Assembly (NCBI RefSeq): GCF_031326345.1
Contig: NZ_CP133671.1
Span: 806,001-870,000 of the forward strand
Length of the DNA: 64,000 nucleotides
DNA from: Aureispira sp. CCB-E
GTDB lineage: Bacteria; Bacteroidota; Bacteroidia; Chitinophagales; Saprospiraceae
Reading direction: 5' to 3'
The notes under the pieces were generated by a model. It was given only the letters and a program-made list of their open reading frames with translations, had not been told where the DNA came from and did no database searches. Each line of letters opens with the position of its first letter. Position 1 is the stretch's first letter. Shown here piece after piece: positions 1 through 8,707 of this stretch. Both the position numbers and the translations under genes were made by a program.

Positions 1-1
1 G

Positions 2-1456
2 TACGAATTCCCTGGTTTTGAAAGCCAACTAAAGAGCGTTAGGGGGTATCCTGCACATGTGGGGGCGCATATGTTGGGGTATATCAGTGAGGTTAGCCCC
101 AAGAAAATCAAAGAATCCAATGGTCTGTATCAACGAGGGGAATATGTAGGAACGAGTGGTTTAGAGTTGTTTTATGAGGAACAGTTGAGAGGTATTCGAG
201 GAGTAGAGCATGTTTTAAAAGATAAATGGGGGAAACGAAAAGGGAAGTATAAAGAAGGTGCATTGGATGAAGCTGCCGTATCAGGTTATGATTTAATCAC
301 TTCGATAGATTTGGAGTTACAAGCATATGGAGAGCAATTGATGCAAAATAAAACAGGGGTAATTGTTGCAATTGAGCCCTCTACAGGAGAGATATTAGCA
401 ATGGTTAGCTCTCCATCTTATGACCCTGCTATTTTAGCTGTCAATAGAAACCGAAAAGAGGCTTTTAAGGCACTGCAAGGCGACTCCTTGTTTCCTTTGT
501 TCAACCGTGCTTTAATGGCACAATACCCACCAGGATCTATTTTTAAAACTACGTTATCGGCAATTGGTTTGCAAGAACGAATTCTTACTCCCAATAGAGG
601 AATGTCTTGTAGTGGAGGCTTTATTTATGGATCATTGCGAATTGGATGCCATGGGCATGGTGCTATTAATGATGTGGGAAATGCCATTCAGTATTCTTGT
701 AACAAGTATTATTGCCAAACTTTTAGAGAGTTGGTCAATGTTTATGGATTTTACTATCCAGAAAAAGGCATGGATCGCCTGGCAGAACATTTGCACAGTT
801 GGGGATTAGGAGCACCGTTAGGGGTTGACTTGCCGCACGAAGCATCTGGACACGTTCCAACGGCTGCTTATTATAACAAAAAACACGGGAAAGGAACTTG
901 GAAGTTCTCAACAGCTGTATCGGTTGGTATTGGACAGGGAGAATTATTGATAACTCCTTTGCAAATGGCAAATATGGCTGCGATTATTGCTAATAGAGGC
1001 TATTATTATACCCCTCATTTTGCCAAAGAATTTGAAGGAGATACTTCTGGAATATTGGATCATTTTAAAGAAAGACATTACACGAAGGTACATCCCATGC
1101 ATTTTGAGCCTGTTGTTGACGGGATGGCAAGAGTGGTAACTGCTGGAACTGGAGCTCGTTCTCGAATCCCCGATATTACGATGTGTGGCAAAACGGGAAC
1201 AGTGGAGAATAACAAGGGAAAAGACCACTCTACGTTTATTGCTTTTGCTCCTAGAGAAAATCCTAAAATTGCCATTGCTGTTTATGTAGAAAATGGAGGA
1301 TTTGGATCTACCTATGCGGCACCAATCTCTAGTTTGATGATTGAGAAATACATAAAAGGAAGCATCGAAAGCCCTCAACGAAAATCGTTGGAAAAAAGGA
1401 TGCTAAATGCGGATCTAGTTAAACGAGAAAAACCATCGTACTCTTCTGTTCCTTAA
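2..1456 (+). CDS. mrdA: Penicillin-binding protein 2, 3' part (5' end outside window)
   Basis: Class B penicillin-binding protein, the transpeptidase that cross-links peptidoglycan during elongation, anchored in the inner membrane and acting in the periplasm. The frame is open to the first base, and the residues before the first possible start (GTG at 59) read YPAHVGAHMLGYISE, a PBP2 signature, so the gene runs in from upstream. The N-terminal membrane anchor and part of the dimerisation domain are missing. The transpeptidase motifs are all present: SxxK as S-I-F-K near nt 536, SxN as S-C-N near 695, and K-T-G-T near 1190. rodA follows after 58 bp, the usual mrdA-mrdB pairing. The family assignment is secure. 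Confidence 0.95.
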   Translation, partial: YEFPGFESQLKSVRGYPAHVGAHMLGYISEVSPKKIKESNGLYQRGEYVGTSGLELFYEEQLRGIRGVEHVLKDKWGKRKGKYKEGALDEAAVSGYDLITSIDLELQAYGEQLMQNKTGVIVAIEPSTGEILAMVSSPSYDPAILAVNRNRKEAFKALQGDSLFPLFNRALMAQYPPGSIFKTTLSAIGLQERILTPNRGMSCSGGFIYGSLRIGCHGHGAINDVGNAIQYSCNKYYCQTFRELVNVYGFYYPEKGMDRLAEHLHSWGLGAPLGVDLPHEASGHVPTAAYYNKKHGKGTWKFSTAVSVGIGQGELLITPLQMANMAAIIANRGYYYTPHFAKEFEGDTSGILDHFKERHYTKVHPMHFEPVVDGMARVVTAGTGARSRIPDITMCGKTGTVENNKGKDHSTFIAFAPRENPKIAIAVYVENGGFGSTYAAPISSLMIEKYIKGSIESPQRKSLEKRMLNADLVKREKPSYSSVP

Positions 1457-1514
1457 TTTCATAATCCAAAGAACAATAGTATTTAAACAAAACAATTAAT
1501 TTTAGATAGAGTAT

Positions 1515-2930
1515 ATGCGTCAAGGTAGAGATTCAGATATTGGAGGATATGATTGGATTACCATAGCACTGTGGGGAATCTTAGTTTTTTGTGGTTGGAT
1601 GATGATTTTTGCAGCAGGCTATTTGGATGAGGATTCATTTACTAGTTTGTACGACTTGAAGAAAAACTATGGGAAGCAGTTGTTGTGGATTACTGTAGGA
1701 ATGGTGCTAGTTGGAATAATTCAATTGGTTGAGCTAAGGATTTACCAAACGTTTGCGCCTGTTTTTTATGGAATTACTATCCTCTTGCTAATTGCTGTTT
1801 TATTTACCACTCCTATTAACGGAGCAACTTCTTGGTTTGATATAGGTGGCTTTCGATTTCAACCTTCCGAATTTGCAAAAGTAACGACCTGTATCATGTT
1901 ATCAGCCTATTTGGCAATGCCCACTGCACGAATGCAAGAACTAAGAACAAAATTGATTGCGCTAGGGATTGTATTGTTACCTGTATTGTTAGTCCTCTTA
2001 CAGGGAGATGCAGGATCAACCCTAGTTTATTTTGCTTTCTTTATTTTACTATTCAGAGCAGGGATGGATGCTTGGATTTATATACTAGGTTTGGTGGTAG
2101 CGGCTTTGGCTATTTCTGCGTTATTATATGACGAAACGTGGTGGCTTATTAATACTATCTTGTTGGTTGGCAATATAGTACTGCTAAAATCTTGGCGAAA
2201 AGAAGATTTGTGGTTGGGGCTTATTCTTATAGAAGCTATTTTGACGTATTTATTTTTTGATGAGAGTCGTTATATTTTAATTACAGGAGTTAATGGATTA
2301 GTTTTAGTTGTATTGGCTTTGGTAAATATTGGGGATAAAAAATGGGAAAACAGCTTTTTTGTCTCGCTCTTAGTAACTGCGGCTATTCTTTTTTCTACGT
2401 CGGTCAATTATATTGTTAATAACTTAATAGGAGGGCATAGGCAAGAGCGTATTTGGGTATGGCTCCGACCAGAAAAATGCCATCCTTTGGGACCTTTATA
2501 CAATGTAGAGCAGTCAAAATTTGCTATTGGTTCTGGGGGTTGGGCTGGCAAAGGTTTTTTGCAAGGAGAGCGCACCAAGTTAGACTATGTGCCTGAGCAA
2601 TCGACAGACTTTATTTTTTGTACTGTTGGAGAAGAATGGGGATTTGTTGGAACAACCTTTATTATTTTAGTCTTTTTTGCGCTTATCTTACGTATTTTAT
2701 TTATTGCACAACGCCAACGTTCTTTGTTTACAAAATACTATGCGTTAGGGGTTGCTTGCATTTTGTTTTTTCATGTCTTTATCAATATTGGTATGACAAC
2801 AGGTTTGGTGCCTGTTATTGGAATACCACTACCATTTATCAGCTATGGAGGCTCCTCATTACTCTCTTTCTCCATTCTAATGGGCTTGCTAATTAAATTA
2901 GATAGCAACCGCTTATTTGTGTTTCGATAG
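1515..2930 (+). CDS. rodA: RodA, SEDS peptidoglycan glycosyltransferase
   Basis: SEDS-family polytopic membrane protein that polymerises lipid II into glycan strands together with PBP2. Its 471 residues are mostly hydrophobic and give about ten membrane segments. Family signatures are visible: GATSWFDIGGFRFQPSEFAK in the first half, and near the C-terminus VPEQSTDFIF, GEEWGF and the terminal PLPFISYGGSS. It is longer than the roughly 370 residues of the E. coli protein, mainly because of extra hydrophobic sequence in the middle, which is common in this phylum. It lies 58 bp after mrdA and is probably co-transcribed with it. Confidence 0.95.
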   Translation: MRQGRDSDIGGYDWITIALWGILVFCGWMMIFAAGYLDEDSFTSLYDLKKNYGKQLLWITVGMVLVGIIQLVELRIYQTFAPVFYGITILLLIAVLFTTPINGATSWFDIGGFRFQPSEFAKVTTCIMLSAYLAMPTARMQELRTKLIALGIVLLPVLLVLLQGDAGSTLVYFAFFILLFRAGMDAWIYILGLVVAALAISALLYDETWWLINTILLVGNIVLLKSWRKEDLWLGLILIEAILTYLFFDESRYILITGVNGLVLVVLALVNIGDKKWENSFFVSLLVTAAILFSTSVNYIVNNLIGGHRQERIWVWLRPEKCHPLGPLYNVEQSKFAIGSGGWAGKGFLQGERTKLDYVPEQSTDFIFCTVGEEWGFVGTTFIILVFFALILRILFIAQRQRSLFTKYYALGVACILFFHVFINIGMTTGLVPVIGIPLPFISYGGSSLLSFSILMGLLIKLDSNRLFVFR

Positions 2931-3258
2931 ACTCGAAATACACACATTTTAACAAAAAAATGCTTAATCTTTTTGATGTCAATGGATTACCATATTGACA
3001 CGAATCCCCCCATGCCATCAACTTCCTAACATTCTGTTGACATAAAAATAACTTAATAATTGGAACTTATCTCTATAAAGAGGAGTTTAACCAAGGAACG
3101 TCACATCAAAAACACATTGAAAACCAATAAATAATAAGGAACGAATATTGCTGTTAATCACAAATAACAGCCTATCGACAAAACTTCGTGGTTAACTTCG
3201 AAGGAGCATAGCATAAAACATACATCCAAGTATTTTTTAACTTCAAAACTGAGAAGAC
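2931..3258. other. Intergenic gap after rodA
   Basis: No coding frame is supported here. A short dyad, GTCAAT at 2978-2983 and ATTGAC at 2994-2999, lies near the rodA end, but no T-run follows, so it is not a convincing terminator. I saw no promoter with both Bacteroidota elements. Confidence 0.4.
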
Positions 3259-3729
3259 ATGAGCTGGCGCAGACTAAATGGGAGCAGAATTTTGTTGCCT
3301 ATCAAAGAAGCTGTAGAAAAAACCATTCAAAAAGAATTGGAAGCAGGTCACCAACTAAAAATTTGTATTGGAACAGATTCGCAAGTACGTGGTAAAAACA
3401 TCGGCTTTGCGACCGTTATTGTATTTTTGCGAGAAGGAAAAGGAGGTTTTATGTTTATAAAAAGCGAGATTCTAACGCAAAAAATGGCGATCAAAGAACG
3501 AATGATTCACGAGGTGAGTAAATCGGTAACCCTAGCCTACGAGCTATCTGAAATATGGGATAAGTATGCTATTTCTTTAGAAATTCATGCCGACATCAAT
3601 ACAGATGCAAGCTTTAAATCAAACGTAGCACTGAAAGAAGCTATGGGGTATATCAAAGGAATGGGCTATGAATTTAAAGCAAAACCAAATGCTTTTGCTA
3701 GTTCTAGCTGTGCAGACAAAGTCTGCTAA
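3259..3729 (+). CDS. YkuK-type RNase H-like protein (DUF458)
   Basis: A 156-residue soluble protein resembling the YkuK / DUF458 family, which has a predicted ribonuclease H-like fold and no settled substrate. Visible features are the CIGTDSQVRG segment near residue 35, giving the first acidic residue of an RNase H-like site, and IHADIN near residue 114 giving further Asp residues. The Ser- and Cys-containing tail ASSSCADKVC closes the protein. The length matches the family. It is a single-gene unit closed by a hairpin at 3762-3789. Nuclease activity is inferred from the family only. Confidence 0.75.
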   Translation: MSWRRLNGSRILLPIKEAVEKTIQKELEAGHQLKICIGTDSQVRGKNIGFATVIVFLREGKGGFMFIKSEILTQKMAIKERMIHEVSKSVTLAYELSEIWDKYAISLEIHADINTDASFKSNVALKEAMGYIKGMGYEFKAKPNAFASSSCADKVC

Positions 3730-3761
3730 TGGCAAAAATTAGTGATTTATAATAATATAAG

Positions 3762-3789
3762 GCTACTTTCATTTGAGGGTAGCTTTTTT
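3762..3789 (+). terminator. Terminator after the YkuK-like gene
   Basis: Stem GCTAC / GTAGC (3762-3766 and 3779-3783), extended by weaker pairs, then a T-run. It sits 32 bp after the stop codon. Confidence 0.7.
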
Positions 3790-3823
3790 GTTTTTTGTTG
3801 CCCAATTTATAGATTGGAGCTAG

Positions 3824-4291
3824 TTATTTACCTTCCATTTGCTCAATAAGCGTTTTTCGAGGAGGTGTTTTAACAGGTGGAGATAGTTGATTGGCTTTTC
3901 TTTTAGCCCATGCGTACGTAGCAATTCGAAATAAAACCCAAACGATAGGAAGGGCAATCGCAATTAAATAATAATAAAGAAAAAGTGTACTCCTATTATC
4001 AATAGGAATATAAAAAGACAAGACTTGATATAAGAGATAGACATAGGCAGCCAATATTACCAACCACATAAGCGTAACCGTAATTTGAGCAACTTTATTT
4101 CCAACATTCCAGATTTTATCCAATGCTTTTTCTGTTTTGTAATGTTTTATAGCCCATGCATCGACTACGTTTTGTGTTTTAAGAAACAAGGGGAGTGGAA
4201 AATAATGTAAGAGAAAGGAAATAAGAAAGTAAAACCCTCCCGCTCCCATAGAACCAATCATTAGTGCTTTTACGATGTAAATAATATTCAT
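3824..4291 (-). CDS. Small membrane protein of unknown function
   Basis: A 155-residue protein with about three membrane segments (roughly residues 5-30, 70-90 and 103-125) and a basic, proline-containing C-terminal tail of about 25 residues that probably lies in the cytoplasm. I recognise no family. It is transcribed in the same direction as the two genes upstream, but gaps of 142 and 54 bp do not prove an operon. Hydrophobicity and a clean ATG start support a real gene. Confidence 0.6.
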   Translation of the reverse strand: MNIIYIVKALMIGSMGAGGFYFLISFLLHYFPLPLFLKTQNVVDAWAIKHYKTEKALDKIWNVGNKVAQITVTLMWLVILAAYVYLLYQVLSFYIPIDNRSTLFLYYYLIAIALPIVWVLFRIATYAWAKRKANQLSPPVKTPPRKTLIEQMEGK

Positions 4292-4433
4292 TGTGTTGTA
4301 TTGATGTTTTGGGTGAAGTACATTATTGAATGAAAAACTAAGCTTGCAATCTCATGGAGCATAACACAGAACTAAAACGTAACCCCGTATTGGTTAAAAA
4401 TAATCAATTCTAGATAGAGGAACAAAAGGAAAT

Positions 4434-4862
4434 TCACAAACTTTTGAAATGACCATCTATTACTGAATAGACCCAACTCGTTTTGTAAAAAAAATTAGGC
4501 TTGGCTTGTCGTTCATTAGACTCTTTCCCTAAGAATAATAAAGGGATATTTTTAAGTGCCTTTTTTATACTAATGCGTTGTTTAGGATTGAGAGGTTCGT
4601 TTTTGTCATGAATAAAAAGGTATGTATTTAAGACCTTTTCTTGTGGAATAGAAATGACTAACTTAAATTCAACTTGTCCTGTAAAGCCCTTTAGTGTTTC
4701 ACTACATTGTTCCTCTAATATGGTTTTGACACAAGAAGGAAAACATATTTTTAATGGTTTTTTATAAAAACCAGTTTCTTTGCAGTGTAGTTTTTTTTGT
4801 GCAAATACAAAGGTATAACCCAAAAGCAGTACCAATAGAATAAATAAACGTATCGTTTTCAT
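4434..4862 (-). CDS. Secreted protein of unknown function
   Basis: A 142-residue protein with a clear Sec signal peptide: K-x-x-R, then a hydrophobic run, then VFAQ with cleavage near residue 21. The mature part carries four Cys (CKETG, CFPSC, QCSE), which could form two disulfides in the periplasm. The region VEFKLVISIPQEKV resembles the TonB-C-like fold often seen in small Bacteroidota periplasmic proteins, but this is a guess from pattern only. The function is unknown. Confidence 0.6.
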   Translation of the reverse strand: MKTIRLFILLVLLLGYTFVFAQKKLHCKETGFYKKPLKICFPSCVKTILEEQCSETLKGFTGQVEFKLVISIPQEKVLNTYLFIHDKNEPLNPKQRISIKKALKNIPLLFLGKESNERQAKPNFFYKTSWVYSVIDGHFKSL

Positions 4863-4916
4863 AGGGGGAAATTAAAAGGTGTTTGGACCTAATTTACGGC
4901 TAGAGAATAGATGTAC

Positions 4917-5909
4917 TCATGGTTTTATGACCATTTGTTTTTTATCTATTAGAGCAGGACTTGCTTTGCAAATAGGTTGATAAATGTTGTTTAAAGCGTC
5001 AGGTTTATGATAGAAGTAGCCAATGGTATAGCTGGAACCAGGCGCTTTGCGACGCCAATGTTGTACAAACTGCTGTTGGTACAAAGCAAAGGTAGGCAAA
5101 TCTATCCAATAAAAAGCTAAGTGCCCAAGACGTTTTGTGGTAGTTCCATTGGAATAAAGTGTGTTTCTCTTGAGATAACGATGAATAATTTTCCGTCCTT
5201 TTCCACCAGTATTATAATCATCTGTATCTATAATATCTTGAACCGAGATACCACAGGTTTGATGTTGAATAAAATAAGTCATTAATTTTGCCTCACTTTC
5301 GATAAAAGCATGTTTTTGACCAAATTTTTTCCAGTTTAAAAGTCCTTTTTTTCTAGCTTTAGAATAGTCTTTGCCTTGCTGCAAGCTTTCTTGTTCTCGC
5401 TTGGCACGGTATCGCCCATGCGTATAATTATAATAAAGAGCTTGATAAGCGTGGGCAAATTCTTCGATAATAGTGGCATCAAAGAAAAAATCATGCATTT
5501 GGTCTACCCCAAATTTGAGCGTACCGTTTTTAGAAGAATAAGTACCATAAGCATCTTTGACAGGCGTATTATTAATAGAATAAGGATATTCAGATTCTTC
5601 TAAATGGGTTAAAATTTGATTGAACATACTCGATTCTTGGCGAAGTTCTGCCACACGAGTTTGTATGCGCTCTGTATTTTTGCCCCATTGAAAACTCTGT
5701 TTCTGAGATGATGCTTCGAGAACAGGCTCAATCGTAAACAAATGGGAGGAGTTTTCTTGAAAGGTATTCAACTCTAGCTCTGGAATGATATAATAGGTTG
5801 TTGACCCTTCTTTTAGAACTTGAGCCTGGTGCCAATCAAAGGGATTTTGAGTCAAATAAGGAATTAAAAGCAGACCAATTAAGCCTGCAAAGATGTAGAT
5901 ACTGTTCAT
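4917..5909 (-). CDS. Exported protein with a degenerate zincin-like motif
   Basis: A protein of 330 residues if started at the ATG at 5909, which places a hydrophobic signal or anchor segment (IYIFAGLIGLLLIPYL) at the N-terminus. The same frame stays open 60 bp further upstream, but that extension gives no better leader. Residues 149-156 read EEFAHAYQ and are followed by FIESEAKL near 203. This has the layout of HExxH metalloproteases with a distal Glu, except that the first His is replaced by Glu. It may therefore be a non-catalytic relative, or not a protease at all. The C-terminal third is rich in His, Lys and Tyr. No family is recognised. Confidence 0.55.
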   Translation of the reverse strand: MNSIYIFAGLIGLLLIPYLTQNPFDWHQAQVLKEGSTTYYIIPELELNTFQENSSHLFTIEPVLEASSQKQSFQWGKNTERIQTRVAELRQESSMFNQILTHLEESEYPYSINNTPVKDAYGTYSSKNGTLKFGVDQMHDFFFDATIIEEFAHAYQALYYNYTHGRYRAKREQESLQQGKDYSKARKKGLLNWKKFGQKHAFIESEAKLMTYFIQHQTCGISVQDIIDTDDYNTGGKGRKIIHRYLKRNTLYSNGTTTKRLGHLAFYWIDLPTFALYQQQFVQHWRRKAPGSSYTIGYFYHKPDALNNIYQPICKASPALIDKKQMVIKP

Positions 5910-5989
5910 GTGGGAATATAAAGAAGTGTGAATAGTGTTGTAAATTAAAACGCACAAATCTAATACCAAATCTGATCATTTGGTGACAT

Positions 5990-6023
5990 AAAAAAATGCC
6001 TCTCAAAAAAATCGAGAGGCATT
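5990..6023 (-). terminator. rho terminator
   Basis: A ten-base-pair stem, AATGCCTCTC (5995-6004) with GAGAGGCATT (6014-6023), followed by a T-run on the minus strand. It begins 21 bp after the rho stop codon. Confidence 0.85.
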
Positions 6024-6043
6024 CATTTTGGAATTCTATCTTA

Positions 6044-7711
6044 TTATTTAGTCATAGAGTGCAAAAACTCATCGTTACTATGTGTGCCTTTCATGCGACT
6101 TAATAAAAAGTCCATTGCTTCTTCTGTTTTCATATCTGCAAGATAGCGACGAAGGATAATCATTTTATTGATAACATCTGGGTGATGCAATAAATCATCA
6201 CGGCGCGTACTTGATTTGGTCAAATCAATAGCAGGATAAGTACGTCTATTGGCTAATTTTCTGTCTAATTGCAATTCTAAGTTACCTGTACCTTTAAACT
6301 CTTCAAAGATAACCTCATCCATTTTGGAACCAGTATCAATCAAGGCTGTCGCTAAGATAGTCAAAGAACCACCATCTTCGATATTACGAGCTGCCCCAAA
6401 GAATTTTTTAGGTTTTAACAATGCACTCGCTTCCACACCACCAGACAATACTTTTCCACTAGAAGGAGATACTGTATTATGAGCTCTTGCCAAACGCGTG
6501 ATAGAATCTAATAAGATGACAACATCATGCCCACATTCTACCATACGTTTTGCTTTTTCCAAAACAATATTGGCAACACGAACGTGATTTTCTGGATGAG
6601 CGTCAAAAGTAGAACCAATAACTTCAGCACGCACGCTACGTTGCATATCTGTCACCTCCTCTGGGCGTTCATCGACTAATAGAATAATCAAATAACACTC
6701 TGGGTGATTTTCTGCAATAGCATTAGCGACATCTTTCAGCAAGAATGTTTTACCTGTTTTGGGTTGGGCAACAATAAGACCACGTTGACCTTTCCCAATA
6801 GGAGTAAACAAATCCATGATACGAGTAGAATACAAATTGGGTTTACTCTTCTGAACAATATTTAGTTTTTGCTCAGGAAATAAAGGTGTTAAGTGATCAA
6901 AGTGAACACGGTCACGAATTTCTTCAGGACTCCAACCATTAATCTTTTCAACCTTTAGCAAGGCAAAATATTTTTCCCCTTCTTTGGGAGGGCGGATGGC
7001 TCCTTCTATAGAATCACCTGTTTTCAAGCCAAATAACTTGATTTGAGAAGGCGAAACATAAATGTCATCTGGAGAGGTTAAGTAGTTGTAGTCTGAAGAA
7101 CGCAAAAAGCCATATCCTTCTGACATCATTTCTAGCACACCTTCTCCTGATACAACACCATCTAAGTCAATATTAAACTTAGCAGATTTGTTGAATTTCT
7201 CTTTATGAGAGGTACTTCTAGGTTTTTTAGGCTCCTTTTTGTTATTACTACTATTACTATTCGTATTGTTACGAGGAGTAGAACGCTCTTCTTTCTTTTC
7301 TGGAACAGCAACTTTTTTCTCTTCAGTCTTTTTAGCGACTTCCGTTTCTTTATTGGTTGTGTTAGTATCTGCTGACTCTCTGTTTTCTGTCTTGCGAACT
7401 CTTCTACGTTTTGTTGGTTCTTCTGTTGTCTTAGAAGTTTTTTCAACTTTTGACTTTTCCTTTTCAGCAACAGCAACTTTTTGAGTTTTTGTTGTCCTAG
7501 GTGTTCTAGTTCGGGTTGTTTTTGCAACCTTTTTTTCTTCTGTAGGAGTTGTTGAAGTAGAGATAGTATCTCCTTTAATTGCTTGGAAGTCCAAGATTTT
7601 ATAAATCAGCTCTTTTTTGGTGAGTCTCTTATATCCTTTCATCTCCAGCGTCTCAGCTATTTCTCTTAGCTCAGGAACGAGCATCTGATTTAATTGAAGT
7701 ATGTCGTACAT
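6044..7711 (-). CDS. rho: Transcription termination factor Rho
   Basis: Hexameric RNA-dependent ATPase that ends transcription. The order of parts is: a Rho_N helical domain (residues about 3-45), a highly charged low-complexity stretch rich in K, E, T, R, S and N (about 50-175), an OB-fold RNA-binding domain (about 180-260), then the RecA-like ATPase. The P-loop reads PKTGKT and Walker B reads [14 protein letters not shown]. At 555 residues it exceeds the roughly 420 of E. coli because of the charged insertion, which is common in Bacteroidota. In Bacteroides thetaiotaomicron the comparable disordered part is known to drive phase separation. A predicted promoter at 8397-8426 implies a leader of about 680 nt. 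Confidence 0.97.
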   Translation of the reverse strand: MYDILQLNQMLVPELREIAETLEMKGYKRLTKKELIYKILDFQAIKGDTISTSTTPTEEKKVAKTTRTRTPRTTKTQKVAVAEKEKSKVEKTSKTTEEPTKRRRVRKTENRESADTNTTNKETEVAKKTEEKKVAVPEKKEERSTPRNNTNSNSSNNKKEPKKPRSTSHKEKFNKSAKFNIDLDGVVSGEGVLEMMSEGYGFLRSSDYNYLTSPDDIYVSPSQIKLFGLKTGDSIEGAIRPPKEGEKYFALLKVEKINGWSPEEIRDRVHFDHLTPLFPEQKLNIVQKSKPNLYSTRIMDLFTPIGKGQRGLIVAQPKTGKTFLLKDVANAIAENHPECYLIILLVDERPEEVTDMQRSVRAEVIGSTFDAHPENHVRVANIVLEKAKRMVECGHDVVILLDSITRLARAHNTVSPSSGKVLSGGVEASALLKPKKFFGAARNIEDGGSLTILATALIDTGSKMDEVIFEEFKGTGNLELQLDRKLANRRTYPAIDLTKSSTRRDDLLHHPDVINKMIILRRYLADMKTEEAMDFLLSRMKGTHSNDEFLHSMTK

Positions 7712-8396
7712 ACAAAGGTAGGTTAAATGAAATTAAGTGAATAAATCAATGAAAATTATACTATTAAGTATATGTAATTAACCATGTAACTACGATAAGA
7801 CTTGATAGATTAAATAATTGTTGTTTTTTATATAATCAAACTATTGTCCACACAAAACAGCAAACTTTATTTGTTTATGTGTTGTGGTTTTTTATCATGG
7901 AGTCTTATAAGTTATAGTTGAGGAATTTTGTTTTTTTACAAAACAACAATCAACCAAACAAAGAGCTCCTTATGGGGTATAATAGACTTACCAACTAAAT
8001 ACAATAACTTGTTGAAGTTTGGTGTATAAGCAACAGAAAAGGCATCTCAACGATTGAGAATATAATTGCTTTATTGTTGTTACCTACCTTTCTAACAAAT
8101 TATAGAAAATTAAATAACAGCTTGCTGCACTTTTGCTCTAACATTGATGTATAGCAGAGCAATTGTTTTCTCCAAATTCATACCTCAAATAGATGAAATT
8201 GTTGAACAAACTGTAGATAAATGCAAACTCCCTTGCTTGATGTTATGCAAAATAAAATCATTAAAAAGTTCGTTGAATGGAACTAAATAGTGTGGTTTTA
8301 AATTTACAAGCTATGTAGAAATGATTTTTTTGAATTGATAACAGTGGGAGGTTAACGATTTTTTGAGGGAAGTCGATTTTACTTGACTTAGTGATG

Positions 8397-8426
8397 CAAA
8401 AGTACACTTTAATTTTTGAATTCAAA
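8397..8426 (-). promoter_or_regulatory. Predicted rho promoter
   Basis: On the minus strand a TTTG element (8426-8423) is followed after exactly 18 nt by TACTTTTG (8404-8397). This is the TTTG / TAnnTTTG layout read by the Bacteroidota housekeeping sigma factor. Confidence 0.6.
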
Positions 8427-8437
8427 TAGTATATTTG
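8408..8437 (+). promoter_or_regulatory. Predicted serS promoter
   Basis: TATATTTG at 8430-8437 fits TAnnTTTG. Eighteen nt upstream lies TTTA (8408-8411), one mismatch from TTTG. It overlaps the minus-strand rho promoter, so both polymerases would compete for the same 40 bp. Confidence 0.45.
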
Positions 8438-8707
8438 CAAAAATATTAGATTTAGAACTAAATTAACAGGATTTTATACTTAAATAAACCTATTTTTATT
8501 CAAAATAACGTTTAACTTCGTAATAAGTTATATTTAATCCATAAAAAATTAAAAAAAAGTCTTTTTTGAAGTCCAAAAAGGATCAAAACGCAAGAGTATA
8601 GTTTAAAAAATGAGTTGAGAAAAACAGTTTTTAAGCATATTCAAAATAAGAAGCTTAACATAGAGCAATGGAGCTCGTACTATATACTATTATAAATATA
8701 AAAAGAA

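Larger units (their letters stand above)
7712..8707. other. Long divergent intergenic region, rho / serS
   Basis: Nearly 1 kb without a supported gene. It is very AT-rich and holds two back-to-back promoter-like sites near 8397-8437. The remainder would be a rho leader of about 680 nt and a serS leader of about 265 nt. I found no tRNA, riboswitch core or T-box-like specifier arm by eye. A structured leader or small RNA in 7712-8390 cannot be excluded. Confidence 0.5.

Noticed and set aside
944-1378. 144-codon antisense frame within the PBP2 gene
   Set aside because: It lies fully inside a gene with complete transpeptidase motifs, is Ser-rich low complexity, and has no independent support.
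7162-7527. Lys/Leu-rich frame of 121 codons overlapping rho
   Set aside because: It is an out-of-frame reading of the low-complexity charged region of rho on the same strand; composition explains it.
7712-8707. Riboswitch or T-box in the serS/rho gap
   Set aside because: No conserved T-box sequence, specifier loop or terminator/antiterminator pair was found by eye before serS; T-boxes are also not expected in this phylum.
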